This document shows, piece by piece, positions 26,347 through 34,024 of a DNA stretch of 64,000 nt. A program made the position numbers and the translations under genes. Source of the DNA: Bacillota bacterium (GTDB lineage: Bacteria; Armatimonadota; HRBIN16); contig JAIMBJ010000007.1 in NCBI GenBank assembly GCA_023511455.1, positions 62,001-126,000 of the forward strand, read 5' to 3'. Under the pieces are notes generated by a model. It saw nothing but the letters and a program-made list of their open reading frames with translations. It did no database searches and was not told the DNA's origin. Each line of letters opens with the position of its first letter. The stretch's first letter is position 1.

Positions 26347-27270
26347 ATGGTACGGTACGTGTTATCGCGCCTGCTGCAGGCAATACCCACCCTGCTACTC
26401 ATCTCTTTCCTCACCTTCATCATGGGCTACCTCGCACCAGGCGACCCTATCCGCATGATTCTGGGAGAGCGTTCCGACCCGCAGGCGGTGGCGCAGGTAC
26501 GTCGTGAGCTGGGGCTGGACCAGCCGTGGTGGATGCAGTATGGACGGTTTGTCTGGAACGCGGTGCGTGGGGATTTCGGCATCTCGCTGTATAACCGGCG
26601 ACCCGTCGGCGACATCATCCGCGAGTCGTTTCCTGCAACCGCCACTCTGGCAGTACTGGCAATCCTGCTGGCGATAACCGTTGGCATACCGGCGGGCGTC
26701 GTGGCGGCGGTCTGGCATAATCGTCTCCCCGACCGGCTCAGCATGGCAGGCGTGGTGCTGGGCATCTCCGTGCCCAATTTCGTGCTGGCGACGCTACTCA
26801 TTTTGCTGGTGTCAGTGCGGCTGGGCTGGCTTCCCGTAGCGGGCTGGGGTGCGCCGGAGTATGTAGTGTTGCCGGTGCTGGTGCTGGCAGCGCGACCTTC
26901 GGCAAGCATCGCGCGCTTCACCCGCACATCCATGCTGGAAGTGCTGCAGCAGGACTACATCCGTACCGCCCGCGCCAAAGGCGTACCCGAACCCTTTGTC
27001 ATCTTCAAACATGCCCTGCCCAACGCCCTGTTACCGGTGGTCACGGTCATCGGCAATGCCTTTGGCTATCTGTTAACGGGCTCGTTCATTGTGGAGACAG
27101 TGTTCGCCGTGCCTGGTGTGGGATACAAATCGATCGAAGCGATTCTGCGCCGTGACTATCCCGTCATTCAGGCAACAACGCTGTTGTTCGCGTTTCTGTT
27201 TATCGCGGTGAACCTGCTGGTAGACATTCTGTATACGCGGTTAGACCCGAGAGTACGACTCCGTGCGTAA
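26347..27270 (+). CDS. ABC transporter permease, DppB/OppB type
   Basis: Integral membrane subunit of a peptide/nickel-type importer. The first helix MVRYVLSRLLQAIPTLLLISFLTF, the loop APGDPIRMILGER, and then the family sequence ELGLDQPWWMQYGRFVWNA are classic DppB features. The EAA loop reads YIRTARAKGVPEPFVIFKHALPNALLPVV, in the position that contacts the ATPase. Six membrane helices fit the 307 residues. Its partner, the DppC-type permease (28315-29139), is separated from it by an alcohol dehydrogenase gene, which is unusual. No substrate-binding protein or ATPase gene is seen here, so they must lie elsewhere. Confidence 0.93.
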   Translation: MVRYVLSRLLQAIPTLLLISFLTFIMGYLAPGDPIRMILGERSDPQAVAQVRRELGLDQPWWMQYGRFVWNAVRGDFGISLYNRRPVGDIIRESFPATATLAVLAILLAITVGIPAGVVAAVWHNRLPDRLSMAGVVLGISVPNFVLATLLILLVSVRLGWLPVAGWGAPEYVVLPVLVLAARPSASIARFTRTSMLEVLQQDYIRTARAKGVPEPFVIFKHALPNALLPVVTVIGNAFGYLLTGSFIVETVFAVPGVGYKSIEAILRRDYPVIQATTLLFAFLFIAVNLLVDILYTRLDPRVRLRA

Positions 27271-27289
27271 AAGGGAGGAGGTACATTCC

Positions 27290-28315
27290 ATGCAAGTAGC
27301 ATCCATCACTGGCAAAAGGCAGGCACAGCTGGTGGAGCGCGAAACGCCCCACGCATGGGGCGACGTGGTGGTAGTCAAAATCCACAAGACCCCCATGTGC
27401 ACCGAATACAAACTGTATCGCGATGGGCACGTCACCGACGTGCTTGGGCACGAAGCGGCAGGAGAGGTGGTAGAAGTCGCACAGCCGGGCAGAGTGAAGG
27501 TGGGCGACCGCGTGGTCGTGATGCCACAGTATCCATGCGGAACCTGCAGATACTGCCTCGCGGGCGACTACGTGTACTGTCTGAACAATCTGGACATCCT
27601 GAAACTCACCGGCAACAGCGCAGGCACCGCAACTTATGCGCAGTATATCCTCAAGCAAGACTGGCTGCTCATCCCTATACCTGATGACATGTCCACTGAA
27701 CATGCAAGCATGGCATGTTGCGGACTGGGACCCACGTTCGGCGCGATGCAACGCCTGAACATTAACGCCTATGACACTGTGTTAATCACCGGTATGGGAC
27801 CGGTAGGATTGGGGGGCGTAGTCAACGCCATGTACAGGGGCGCGAAGGTCATTGCGGTAGAACCGCATCCCTATCGCCGGAATCTCGCGCTGGAGCTCGG
27901 AGCTGCTGCGGCAATAGACCCCAACGACCCCACTGCGATGCAGCAGATTCTGAACCTGACAGACGGTAAAGGTGTGGACAAGGCGGTGGAATGCGCCGGA
28001 ACGCCGGAGGCGCAACGTTTCATGATAAACGCCGTACGCCGGCGCGCACAGGTAGCTTTCGTCGCAGAGGCAGGCGAGTTCACCGTACACGTGAGCAACG
28101 ACCTGCTGCGCAAGGGGCTGGTGGTACATGGCATCTGGCACTGGAATCTTGCCGATACTCCACGTATGATGCAGACCATCCGCGCGATGGGACACCTGCT
28201 GGACAAGATGATCACGCACCGCTTTCCACTAAGCCGTGTACAGGACGCCTGGGAATTGCAGCTGGCGGGCGACTGTGGAAAGGTAATGCTCTATCCGTGG
28301 GGTGATCCCGCCTGA
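27290..28315 (+). CDS. Zinc-dependent medium-chain alcohol dehydrogenase
   Basis: 341-residue MDR-family oxidoreductase. The catalytic zinc site begins with Cys in TPMCTEYKLY and LGHEAAGEVVEV (GHE). A structural-zinc-type cysteine lobe, PCGTCRYCLAGDYVYC, is present. The Rossmann NAD(P) loop reads ITGMGPVGLGGVVNAMY, followed by AVEPHPYRRNLALELGAAAAID. It is probably a sugar-alcohol, threonine or polyol dehydrogenase; the substrate is unclear. ATG 27290 follows GGGAGGAGGT with eight bases of spacing, and the nine-codon upstream extension into the permease gene is rejected. Its TGATG junction overlaps the start of the second permease, so it is translated as part of the transporter operon. Confidence 0.9.
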   Translation: MQVASITGKRQAQLVERETPHAWGDVVVVKIHKTPMCTEYKLYRDGHVTDVLGHEAAGEVVEVAQPGRVKVGDRVVVMPQYPCGTCRYCLAGDYVYCLNNLDILKLTGNSAGTATYAQYILKQDWLLIPIPDDMSTEHASMACCGLGPTFGAMQRLNINAYDTVLITGMGPVGLGGVVNAMYRGAKVIAVEPHPYRRNLALELGAAAAIDPNDPTAMQQILNLTDGKGVDKAVECAGTPEAQRFMINAVRRRAQVAFVAEAGEFTVHVSNDLLRKGLVVHGIWHWNLADTPRMMQTIRAMGHLLDKMITHRFPLSRVQDAWELQLAGDCGKVMLYPWGDPA

Positions 28316-29139
28316 TGTGGCGTGAGTGGAAGCGACATCCGCTGGCGCTGGCGTCGCTGGCGTACTTGTGTTTCGTGGCGGCAATTGCCCTGTTCGCACC
28401 CATTATCGCGCCCTATCGCTACGACGCGCAGGACGCTTCGGCGGTACTGCAGCCGCCGTCCGATGTACACCTTCTGGGCACCGACGAGCTGGGACGTGAC
28501 GTGTTCAGCCGTCTGGTGTACGGGGCGCGAGTGTCGCTCACGGTGGTGCTACAGGTCGAACTGCTGGAGGTGCTTATCGGCGTGACGCTGGGCTTACTGG
28601 CAGGATACTTTCGCGGCAGGTGGGATACCGTCATCATGCGCTTCACCGATATGATGTTCGCCTTCCCCGACATCCTGCTGGCGATACTGATAGTGGCGAT
28701 ACTGGGACCGGGCTTGCATAACGTGTTCATCGCTCTTGCACTCACGGGCTGGCCCAGCATGGCGCGGGTGGTACGTTCGCAAACGCTCGCCCTGCGGGAA
28801 CGCGAATTTGTGGAAGCCGCCCGCGCCATCGGGCTGAGTCATTTCCGAATCCTGTGGCGACACATCCTGCCCAACCTGTTACCGACGATCGTGGTGGCGG
28901 TGACGGTGGACTCGGCGGGCGTCGTACTGGCGGAGAGCGCGCTCAGCTTCTTGGGATTAGGGGCGCAACCGCCGACACCTTCGTGGGGGCGGATGATTGA
29001 TGACGCTCGTCAGCTCATGCGCAGCCACCCGATGTTGCTGGTCTACCCGGCGGTCATGCTGTCGCTCACAGTGATGGCATTGAACTTTCTCGGCGACGGC
29101 TTACGCGATATCTGGGACCCCCGGAGACAAAGACACTGA
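28315..29139 (+). CDS. ABC transporter permease, DppC/OppC type
   Basis: Second permease of the peptide/nickel-type importer. Family signs are the N-terminal MWREWKRHPLALASLAYL helix, the periplasmic loop ending LLGTDELGRDVFSRLVYGARVSL (the universal GTDxxGRDxxSR motif), and the EAA loop FVEAARAIGLSHFRILWRHILPNLLPTI, followed by SFLGLGAQPPTPSWGRMI. 274 residues with about six helices. The start ATG shares its A with the TGA of the dehydrogenase gene. With the DppB-type subunit it should form the transport channel. The cargo could be a peptide, a nickel chelate or a sugar oligomer, and cannot be assigned. Confidence 0.93.
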   Translation: MWREWKRHPLALASLAYLCFVAAIALFAPIIAPYRYDAQDASAVLQPPSDVHLLGTDELGRDVFSRLVYGARVSLTVVLQVELLEVLIGVTLGLLAGYFRGRWDTVIMRFTDMMFAFPDILLAILIVAILGPGLHNVFIALALTGWPSMARVVRSQTLALREREFVEAARAIGLSHFRILWRHILPNLLPTIVVAVTVDSAGVVLAESALSFLGLGAQPPTPSWGRMIDDARQLMRSHPMLLVYPAVMLSLTVMALNFLGDGLRDIWDPRRQRH

Positions 29140-29193
29140 CAAGGCGGCGTGAACCCACCCATCCGAGACTGGACGGCGCGGCAACAATCACGC

Positions 29194-29223
29194 TTGACGA
29201 ACCATGACTCTTCTCGCTATGAT
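29194..29223 (+). promoter_or_regulatory. Promoter of the tandem metallo-beta-lactamase gene
   Basis: TTGACG (29194-29199), an 18-base spacer, and TATGAT (29218-29223), about 33 bases upstream of ATG 29257. Confidence 0.5.
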
Positions 29224-29256
29224 GGTGGTGCAGAGACACGTGCAAAAGGAGTTACC

Positions 29257-30804
29257 ATGTCTACCACATTAACCGCTATCAGCCAGCACCTGTTTATCCA
29301 TCGCGGTGCGGTGAACGTTGGCGTCATCCATCGTGGTGAAGAGGCGTTGCTTATCGACGTTGGAGATGGCTCCGTGATGGACACACTCGAAGGGTGTGGC
29401 ATCCGCTGGGTGGACGGCGTGCTGTTCACCCATCACCACCGCGACCAGGCGTACGGTGCGCCTCGTGTGCTGGCTGGAGGTGGCTGGACAGGTGCCCCGG
29501 AGGCAGAACGTGCGCTGTTTGAGGAGGTAGATGCCTACTGGAGCGACCCCAAAAACCGCTGGCATGTATACCACTTCCATCCCCAGAACGTGCTTACCGA
29601 ACCTGTGCCGATACATCGCACCTTCGTCGATAGCGATACGCTGAAATGGATGCCTGCCCGCATCACCGCCCTGCATACCCCGGGTCATACCGACGGTAGC
29701 GTGACCTACCTGCTGGATGTGGATGGACAGCGCATCGCTTTCTGCGGCGACCTGATATTCGATGAGGGACAGATAGTGGATTTATACAGCCTGCAAAAGG
29801 GGTTCGGTGGGTTGAGCGACTACCACGGTTTTATGAGCGCATGGCGCGAGATGATTGCCAGCCTGCGCCGCATCGAATCGGCAGGCGCGACGGTGCTCGT
29901 CCCCTCACATGGTAACATCATCCGCGACCCCAGAAGCGCGATAGACCTGCTGGAAGCCCGTCTGCACGCTCTCTACGAGAACTACCTCTCCACATCCGCG
30001 CTGTGGTACTACTTCCCCGACCTGCTGCGTGAGCAGTCTTCCACCGCAAAGCCTGTTGCCGTCGCTCCTTCCCTGCCCACTCCGCCCTTCTTGCACCACG
30101 TGGGAACCAGCTGGATGGTACGAAGCGACAGCGGTCACCTGCTGGTGATGGACTGTGGCTGTGAGGAGGTCATCCAGCAGGTGGAGAACTGGCTGTCTTT
30201 GGGTGAGGTGAAATCGTTAGATGCGCTCTGGATAACCCATTACCACGATGACCACGTGGACTGCATTCCCCAATTTCGGCAGCATTTCGGTTGCCCCGTC
30301 ATCGCTGAAGAATCGGTAGCGCAGGTGGTGGCTCAACCCGATGCATGGCGACTGCCGTGTCTTTCCCCGTTTGCCATATCGGTAGACCGTGTGGTGAAGC
30401 ACGGTGACTCGTGGCGATGGCAGGAGTTTACCCTGACCGCTTACCACTTCCCGGGGCAGAGCCTGTACCACAGCGGACTGCTGGTGGAAGGTCATGGTCT
30501 GCGCCTCTTCTTTTGCGGCGACTCGCTGACACCGACCGGACTGGATGATTACTGCGCCTTCAACCGCAACCTGCTGGGCGAAGGTGTGGGCTACGATTTC
30601 TGCCTGCAGCTGCTGGAAAATATACATCCTGATATGCTTTTCAACTGTCATGTGGACACGCCTTTCGCTCCGTCGCCTGCCCACCTGAAGAGGTGGCGTG
30701 AGACCTTGAGGGAGCGGGTATCTTTGCTGAAAGACCTTCTTCCCTACGATGACCCGAACGAGGGCGTGGACCCCTTCAGAGCCAGTGACAGGTGGGCATC
30801 TTGA
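29257..30804 (+). CDS. Tandem metallo-beta-lactamase-fold protein
   Basis: 515 residues with two metallo-hydrolase domains. Domain 1 (about 1-245): FTHHHRDQAYG, where the last His of HxHxDH is Gln, then HTPGHTDGSV, FCGDLIF and LVPSHGNI. Domain 2 (about 285-490): ITHYHDDHVDC with a complete HxHxDH, then FPGQSLYHSG in place of the usual GHTxG, FFCGDSLTP and FNCHVDTPF. Each half therefore keeps a partly altered metal site. Possible roles include thioesterase or hydroxyacylglutathione hydrolase-like reactions; the true one is unknown. ATG 29257 follows AAAAGGAG, and the 36 upstream codons are not family-like. No signal peptide. It follows the transporter run but has its own promoter. Confidence 0.82.
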   Translation: MSTTLTAISQHLFIHRGAVNVGVIHRGEEALLIDVGDGSVMDTLEGCGIRWVDGVLFTHHHRDQAYGAPRVLAGGGWTGAPEAERALFEEVDAYWSDPKNRWHVYHFHPQNVLTEPVPIHRTFVDSDTLKWMPARITALHTPGHTDGSVTYLLDVDGQRIAFCGDLIFDEGQIVDLYSLQKGFGGLSDYHGFMSAWREMIASLRRIESAGATVLVPSHGNIIRDPRSAIDLLEARLHALYENYLSTSALWYYFPDLLREQSSTAKPVAVAPSLPTPPFLHHVGTSWMVRSDSGHLLVMDCGCEEVIQQVENWLSLGEVKSLDALWITHYHDDHVDCIPQFRQHFGCPVIAEESVAQVVAQPDAWRLPCLSPFAISVDRVVKHGDSWRWQEFTLTAYHFPGQSLYHSGLLVEGHGLRLFFCGDSLTPTGLDDYCAFNRNLLGEGVGYDFCLQLLENIHPDMLFNCHVDTPFAPSPAHLKRWRETLRERVSLLKDLLPYDDPNEGVDPFRASDRWAS

Positions 30805-30830
30805 CTTGCCCGCCCTACCACCTATACAAT
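30801..30830 (+). promoter_or_regulatory. Promoter giving a probable leaderless GNAT mRNA
   Basis: TTGACT (30801-30806), then TATACA (30823-30828, 16-base spacer) or TACAAT (30825-30830, 18-base spacer). The next ATG (30837) lies about where transcription should begin, and it has no Shine-Dalgarno. Confidence 0.55.
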
Positions 30831-30836
30831 ATAGCC

Positions 30837-31790
30837 ATGAGCAACGGTCAAATTATTCCGTTTCACGGCGACCTGCTGGATGACGTGGTGCTGTTGCTCC
30901 AGCAAACCCTGCACGCCGACCCCATCTCGCGCAGCCTGTTCGTGCGCAAGGTGCTGATAGACCCCAATTTCGAGCCGGAAGGTGCGCCGATTGCCCTGGC
31001 GGGCGGACAGGTAGTCGGTTTCGGGTTGAGCATCGCCCGTCGCCTGCCTCTGGAAGATGCCCCTTCGGACTTTGATAGAGGCTACATCACCCTCCTGGGC
31101 GTACATCCCCGCTTCCAGCGGCAGGGTATCGGTACGCAGCTGTTGCAGAGGATGGAGGAGTATCTGCGTTTGCGGCAGCGGCGACTGGTTCTTGTTTCAC
31201 CCTATTCGCCCAACTACTTTACCCCCGGCGTGGACGTGAATGCCTACGCGGGCGGGCTGCAGTTCTTCCTCAAAAACGGCTATCAGGAGGTTTACCGTCC
31301 CATTGCGATGGACTGCAACCTGCTGAACCTGCGCGTGCCGGAGTGGGTTCAGCAACGTGAAGGGGCTCTGTTGCAAGAGGGACTGGTGGTGGAACACTAT
31401 CGCCCACAGTTAATACCTGCGCTTTTCCGCTTCCTGAAAGCCGAGTTCCCCGGCGACTGGCAACGCTTTGCCCGTGATGCTATCGCCCGTATCGAACAGG
31501 GCGATACTCCCACACGATTGTGGATTGCGCATGAGAAGGGGGAAGCGGTGGGATACAGCCACTTTGAGGGCGAGCGTTTCGGACCGATTGGAGTGTCGCA
31601 GTCGCAGCGCGGAAGGGGTATTGGGCAGGTGCTGATGTACAAAACCCTGCAATCCATGCGCCTGTTGGGGCTGCACACTGCCTTCTTCATGTGGTCGGAT
31701 GACCGTACAGCCGAAAGGCTGTACCATGCGGCAGGCTTTGTGGAAACCCGACGGTTCGCACTTTTACGGAAGGAGTTGTCCAATGGCTGA
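30837..31790 (+). CDS. Tandem GNAT-family acetyltransferase
   Basis: 317 residues with two GNAT folds. Domain 1 (about 1-155) has the acetyl-CoA loop HPRFQRQGIGTQLLQ after YITLLGV. Domain 2 (about 175-317) has QSQRGRGIGQVLMYKTL after RFGPIGV, and the closing AERLYHAAGFVETRRF. Both Q/R-x-x-G-x-G/A loops look intact, so each half could bind acetyl-CoA. Resistance-type or metabolite N-acetylation is a general expectation only. The frame can extend to 30792, but the promoter -10 box would then be inside it; ATG 30837 fits a leaderless start. The stop overlaps the PIG-L deacetylase start by eight bases, so an acetyltransferase and a deacetylase are encoded together. Confidence 0.82.
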   Translation: MSNGQIIPFHGDLLDDVVLLLQQTLHADPISRSLFVRKVLIDPNFEPEGAPIALAGGQVVGFGLSIARRLPLEDAPSDFDRGYITLLGVHPRFQRQGIGTQLLQRMEEYLRLRQRRLVLVSPYSPNYFTPGVDVNAYAGGLQFFLKNGYQEVYRPIAMDCNLLNLRVPEWVQQREGALLQEGLVVEHYRPQLIPALFRFLKAEFPGDWQRFARDAIARIEQGDTPTRLWIAHEKGEAVGYSHFEGERFGPIGVSQSQRGRGIGQVLMYKTLQSMRLLGLHTAFFMWSDDRTAERLYHAAGFVETRRFALLRKELSNG

Positions 31791-32490
31791 GAGTGTGGAC
31801 ATTTTAGCGATTGGGGCGCACATCGGTGACGTGGAAATCGCCTGCGGGATGGCCTTAGCGGCGCATGTGCGACAGGGCAAAAAGGTGGCGATACTGCACC
31901 TGACCCCTGGTGAGAAGGGACACCCTGCCCTCTCGCCCGAGGAGTACGCGATGCAGAAAATCGCAGAAGCGCGCGAGGCGGCAGCGGTATACGGAGCGCA
32001 GGTGTACTTTCTGGATTACCGCGACGGCGAGCTGCCCGTGAATGACGAGGTGCAGTTCCAGATTTGCGACGTGATTCGCGCCTGTCGTCCGCACGCCATC
32101 CTGACTCACTGGCAGGGTAGTATCCACAAAGACCATACCGCCTGCGCCCTGAATATCCCAAACGCCATCTTCTACGCTGCCATCAAGGGCTTTGTGCGTA
32201 AGTACCCACCCCACTGGGTTCCCCGTCTGTACTTCGCGGAGAACTGGGAAGACCGCGAGGGGTTCGAGCCTGAAATCTTTCTGGAGGTTGTCGAAGAAGA
32301 CATCGCTTTATGGCAAACAGCGGCGGAGAAACTGGAACTGTTCCGGGGCGGGGTATCGCGCTTCCCCTATGTGGATTACTATAAGGCGCTGGCGCGAGTA
32401 CGGGGAGCGGAGATAGGCTGCCAGTATGCGGTGGCGTTCGCCGTGCCACCCAGCGCGCACCGCAGGCGCGTGAGTAGTCTGCTGGGGTAG
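31783..32490 (+). CDS. PIG-L (LmbE-like) family deacetylase
   Basis: Zinc-dependent N-acetyl-sugar deacetylase of the MshB/BshB/LmbE family. The metal motif normally written AHPDDxE is here GAHIGDVEIACG (residues about 10-21), keeping His, Asp and Glu. HLTPGEKG and the third ligand segment HKDHTACA (about 105-112) follow. 235 residues, cytoplasmic. ATG 31783 follows GGAAGGAG and lies inside the end of the GNAT gene, so the two should be co-translated. Partner bacillithiol or mycothiol genes are not in the window, so thiol synthesis is only a possibility. Confidence 0.86.
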   Translation: MAESVDILAIGAHIGDVEIACGMALAAHVRQGKKVAILHLTPGEKGHPALSPEEYAMQKIAEAREAAAVYGAQVYFLDYRDGELPVNDEVQFQICDVIRACRPHAILTHWQGSIHKDHTACALNIPNAIFYAAIKGFVRKYPPHWVPRLYFAENWEDREGFEPEIFLEVVEEDIALWQTAAEKLELFRGGVSRFPYVDYYKALARVRGAEIGCQYAVAFAVPPSAHRRRVSSLLG

Positions 32491-32512
32491 AATCAGGCTG
32501 GAGGTGACAATC

Positions 32513-33148
32513 GTGACAACGGCAACTTTGGAATTGGAACGGGCAGAGGAACAAATTAGCCTGCTGCTATGCAAGGAGCCGATGACCTTTGAGCAATACT
32601 TGCAGACCTTCGGAGAGGACGATGACTATGAACTTATCGACGGGGTGCCGGTAGAGAGAATGTCTGCACAACTAGACCACGAGCGCCTGTATGTATGGCT
32701 GCTGACCCTGATACACGGTATAGTGGAGGCACGCCAGCTGGGTATCGTGCTGGGTTCCCGTTCCGCGGTGCGCATCAGCAACTTCCGCGCGAGGCTGCCC
32801 GACCTGCTGTACGTTCGTGCAGAACGGATGGACATCGTGCGGCAGCTGGCGATTTACGGCGCGCCCGACCTGATTATGGAGATTGTATCGCCGCACGACC
32901 GCCGCTCCGATGTGCTGCAGCGCGAGGCAGACTATCGCACACTGGGCGTCGAAGAGATTTGGATGATTGACCGCCGCCGAAAGGTGGTGCGGTTACTCCA
33001 ACGCGCGGGGGAAGACTACACGGTGCAGGAGGTGTCAGGTGGCACGGTCGAGAGCCGTGTCATCCCCCACCTGCGGTTGCAGGTAGAGTGGTTGTTCAGC
33101 CACGAGCGACCAGCGGTTCGGGAAGTGCTGAGGGATTTGGGTCTATGA
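32513..33148 (+). CDS. Uma2 family (DUF820) protein, second copy
   Basis: 211-residue PD-(D/E)XK-fold protein, with YELIDGVPVERM, a PDLLYV strand, then PDLIMEIVSPHD and YRTLGVEEIWMIDRRRKVV. At the usual catalytic Lys position (KxxxY) this copy reads LQREADY, i.e. Arg or Glu instead of Lys, so nuclease activity is doubtful. The first copy (1886-2452) keeps the Lys. Two GTG starts are possible. The GTG at 32513, eight bases behind GGAGG, is better than 32504, which overlaps it. Its ATGA stop/start junction with mqnD suggests translation in one unit with a menaquinone gene, an arrangement without an obvious explanation. Confidence 0.83.
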   Translation: MTTATLELERAEEQISLLLCKEPMTFEQYLQTFGEDDDYELIDGVPVERMSAQLDHERLYVWLLTLIHGIVEARQLGIVLGSRSAVRISNFRARLPDLLYVRAERMDIVRQLAIYGAPDLIMEIVSPHDRRSDVLQREADYRTLGVEEIWMIDRRRKVVRLLQRAGEDYTVQEVSGGTVESRVIPHLRLQVEWLFSHERPAVREVLRDLGL

Positions 33149-33984
33149 GTCAACCTTGCACCATCCATCTCGCCCATAGTCCCGACGCCGACGATGCCTT
33201 CATGTTCTATGCGCTTGCCAAAGAGCTCATCGATACCGAGGGGCTTCGTTTTGAACACGTCCTGCGCGACATCCAGACACTGAACGAATGGGCGCGCGAA
33301 GGCAGGATGGAAGTCACAGCCATCTCGGTTCATGCCTACGCCTACGTGCGCGACAAGTACGCGATTCTCACCTCGGGGGCAAGTATGGGCGACGGCTATG
33401 GGCCGCTGATTGTGAGCGCGGAGCCGATGTCTGCTGACGACCTGATAAACATCACCATCGCCGTTCCGGGATTGCTCACCAGCGCGTATCTCGCGCTCAA
33501 GCTCTATCTTCCGCAGGCGCGCACGATTGTAATGAACTTCGATGAAATCCTGCCTGCGGTGCAACAAAAGCGGGTGCTGGCGGGTCTACTGATTCATGAA
33601 GGGCAGCTCACACACCGCGAAGCAGGAGTACACAGTGTGGTGGACCTCGGTGCATGGTGGAAAAAACAGACGGGATTACCGCTGCCGCTGGGCGTGAACG
33701 CGGTGCTGCGCGACCTGTCCCCGGAGCTGCAGGGGCGGGTTGCTCGTATCTTGAAGCGCAGCATAGAGTACTCGTTGCAACACCGGCAGGAAGCATTGCA
33801 GTACGCTCTGGATTTCGGGCGCGGCATCGGACAGGAGACCGCTGACCGGTTCGTGGGCATGTATGTGAACAAGTGGACAGTGAACATGGGCGAAGCAGGC
33901 AAAGAGGCGATACGGCTTTTCCTCTCAAGGGGTGCAGAGGCTGGGATAATCCCTCCCGTGGGGGAGGTTGAGTTCATAGGATAA
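33145..33984 (+). CDS. mqnD: 1,4-dihydroxy-6-naphthoate synthase (MqnD-like), futalosine menaquinone pathway
   Basis: Converts cyclic dehypoxanthine futalosine to 1,4-dihydroxy-6-naphthoate in the alternative route to menaquinone. It has a periplasmic-binding-protein-like fold. The family N-terminus is IHLAHSPDADDAFMFYAL, followed by DIQTLNEWA, TAISVHAYAYV, the substrate-pocket GDGYGPLIVS, IAVPGLLTSAYLAL and the late GLPLPLGVNAVLRDL. 279 residues. MqnA and MqnD resemble each other; I favour MqnD by its length and GVNAVLR segment. ATG 33145 overlaps the Uma2 stop as ATGA. It indicates respiration through menaquinone made by the futalosine pathway. Confidence 0.83.
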   Translation: MSQPCTIHLAHSPDADDAFMFYALAKELIDTEGLRFEHVLRDIQTLNEWAREGRMEVTAISVHAYAYVRDKYAILTSGASMGDGYGPLIVSAEPMSADDLINITIAVPGLLTSAYLALKLYLPQARTIVMNFDEILPAVQQKRVLAGLLIHEGQLTHREAGVHSVVDLGAWWKKQTGLPLPLGVNAVLRDLSPELQGRVARILKRSIEYSLQHRQEALQYALDFGRGIGQETADRFVGMYVNKWTVNMGEAGKEAIRLFLSRGAEAGIIPPVGEVEFIG

Positions 33985-34024
33985 CAGACATCTCAACACA
34001 GGCAACCAACGGAGGAGGGTCTCA

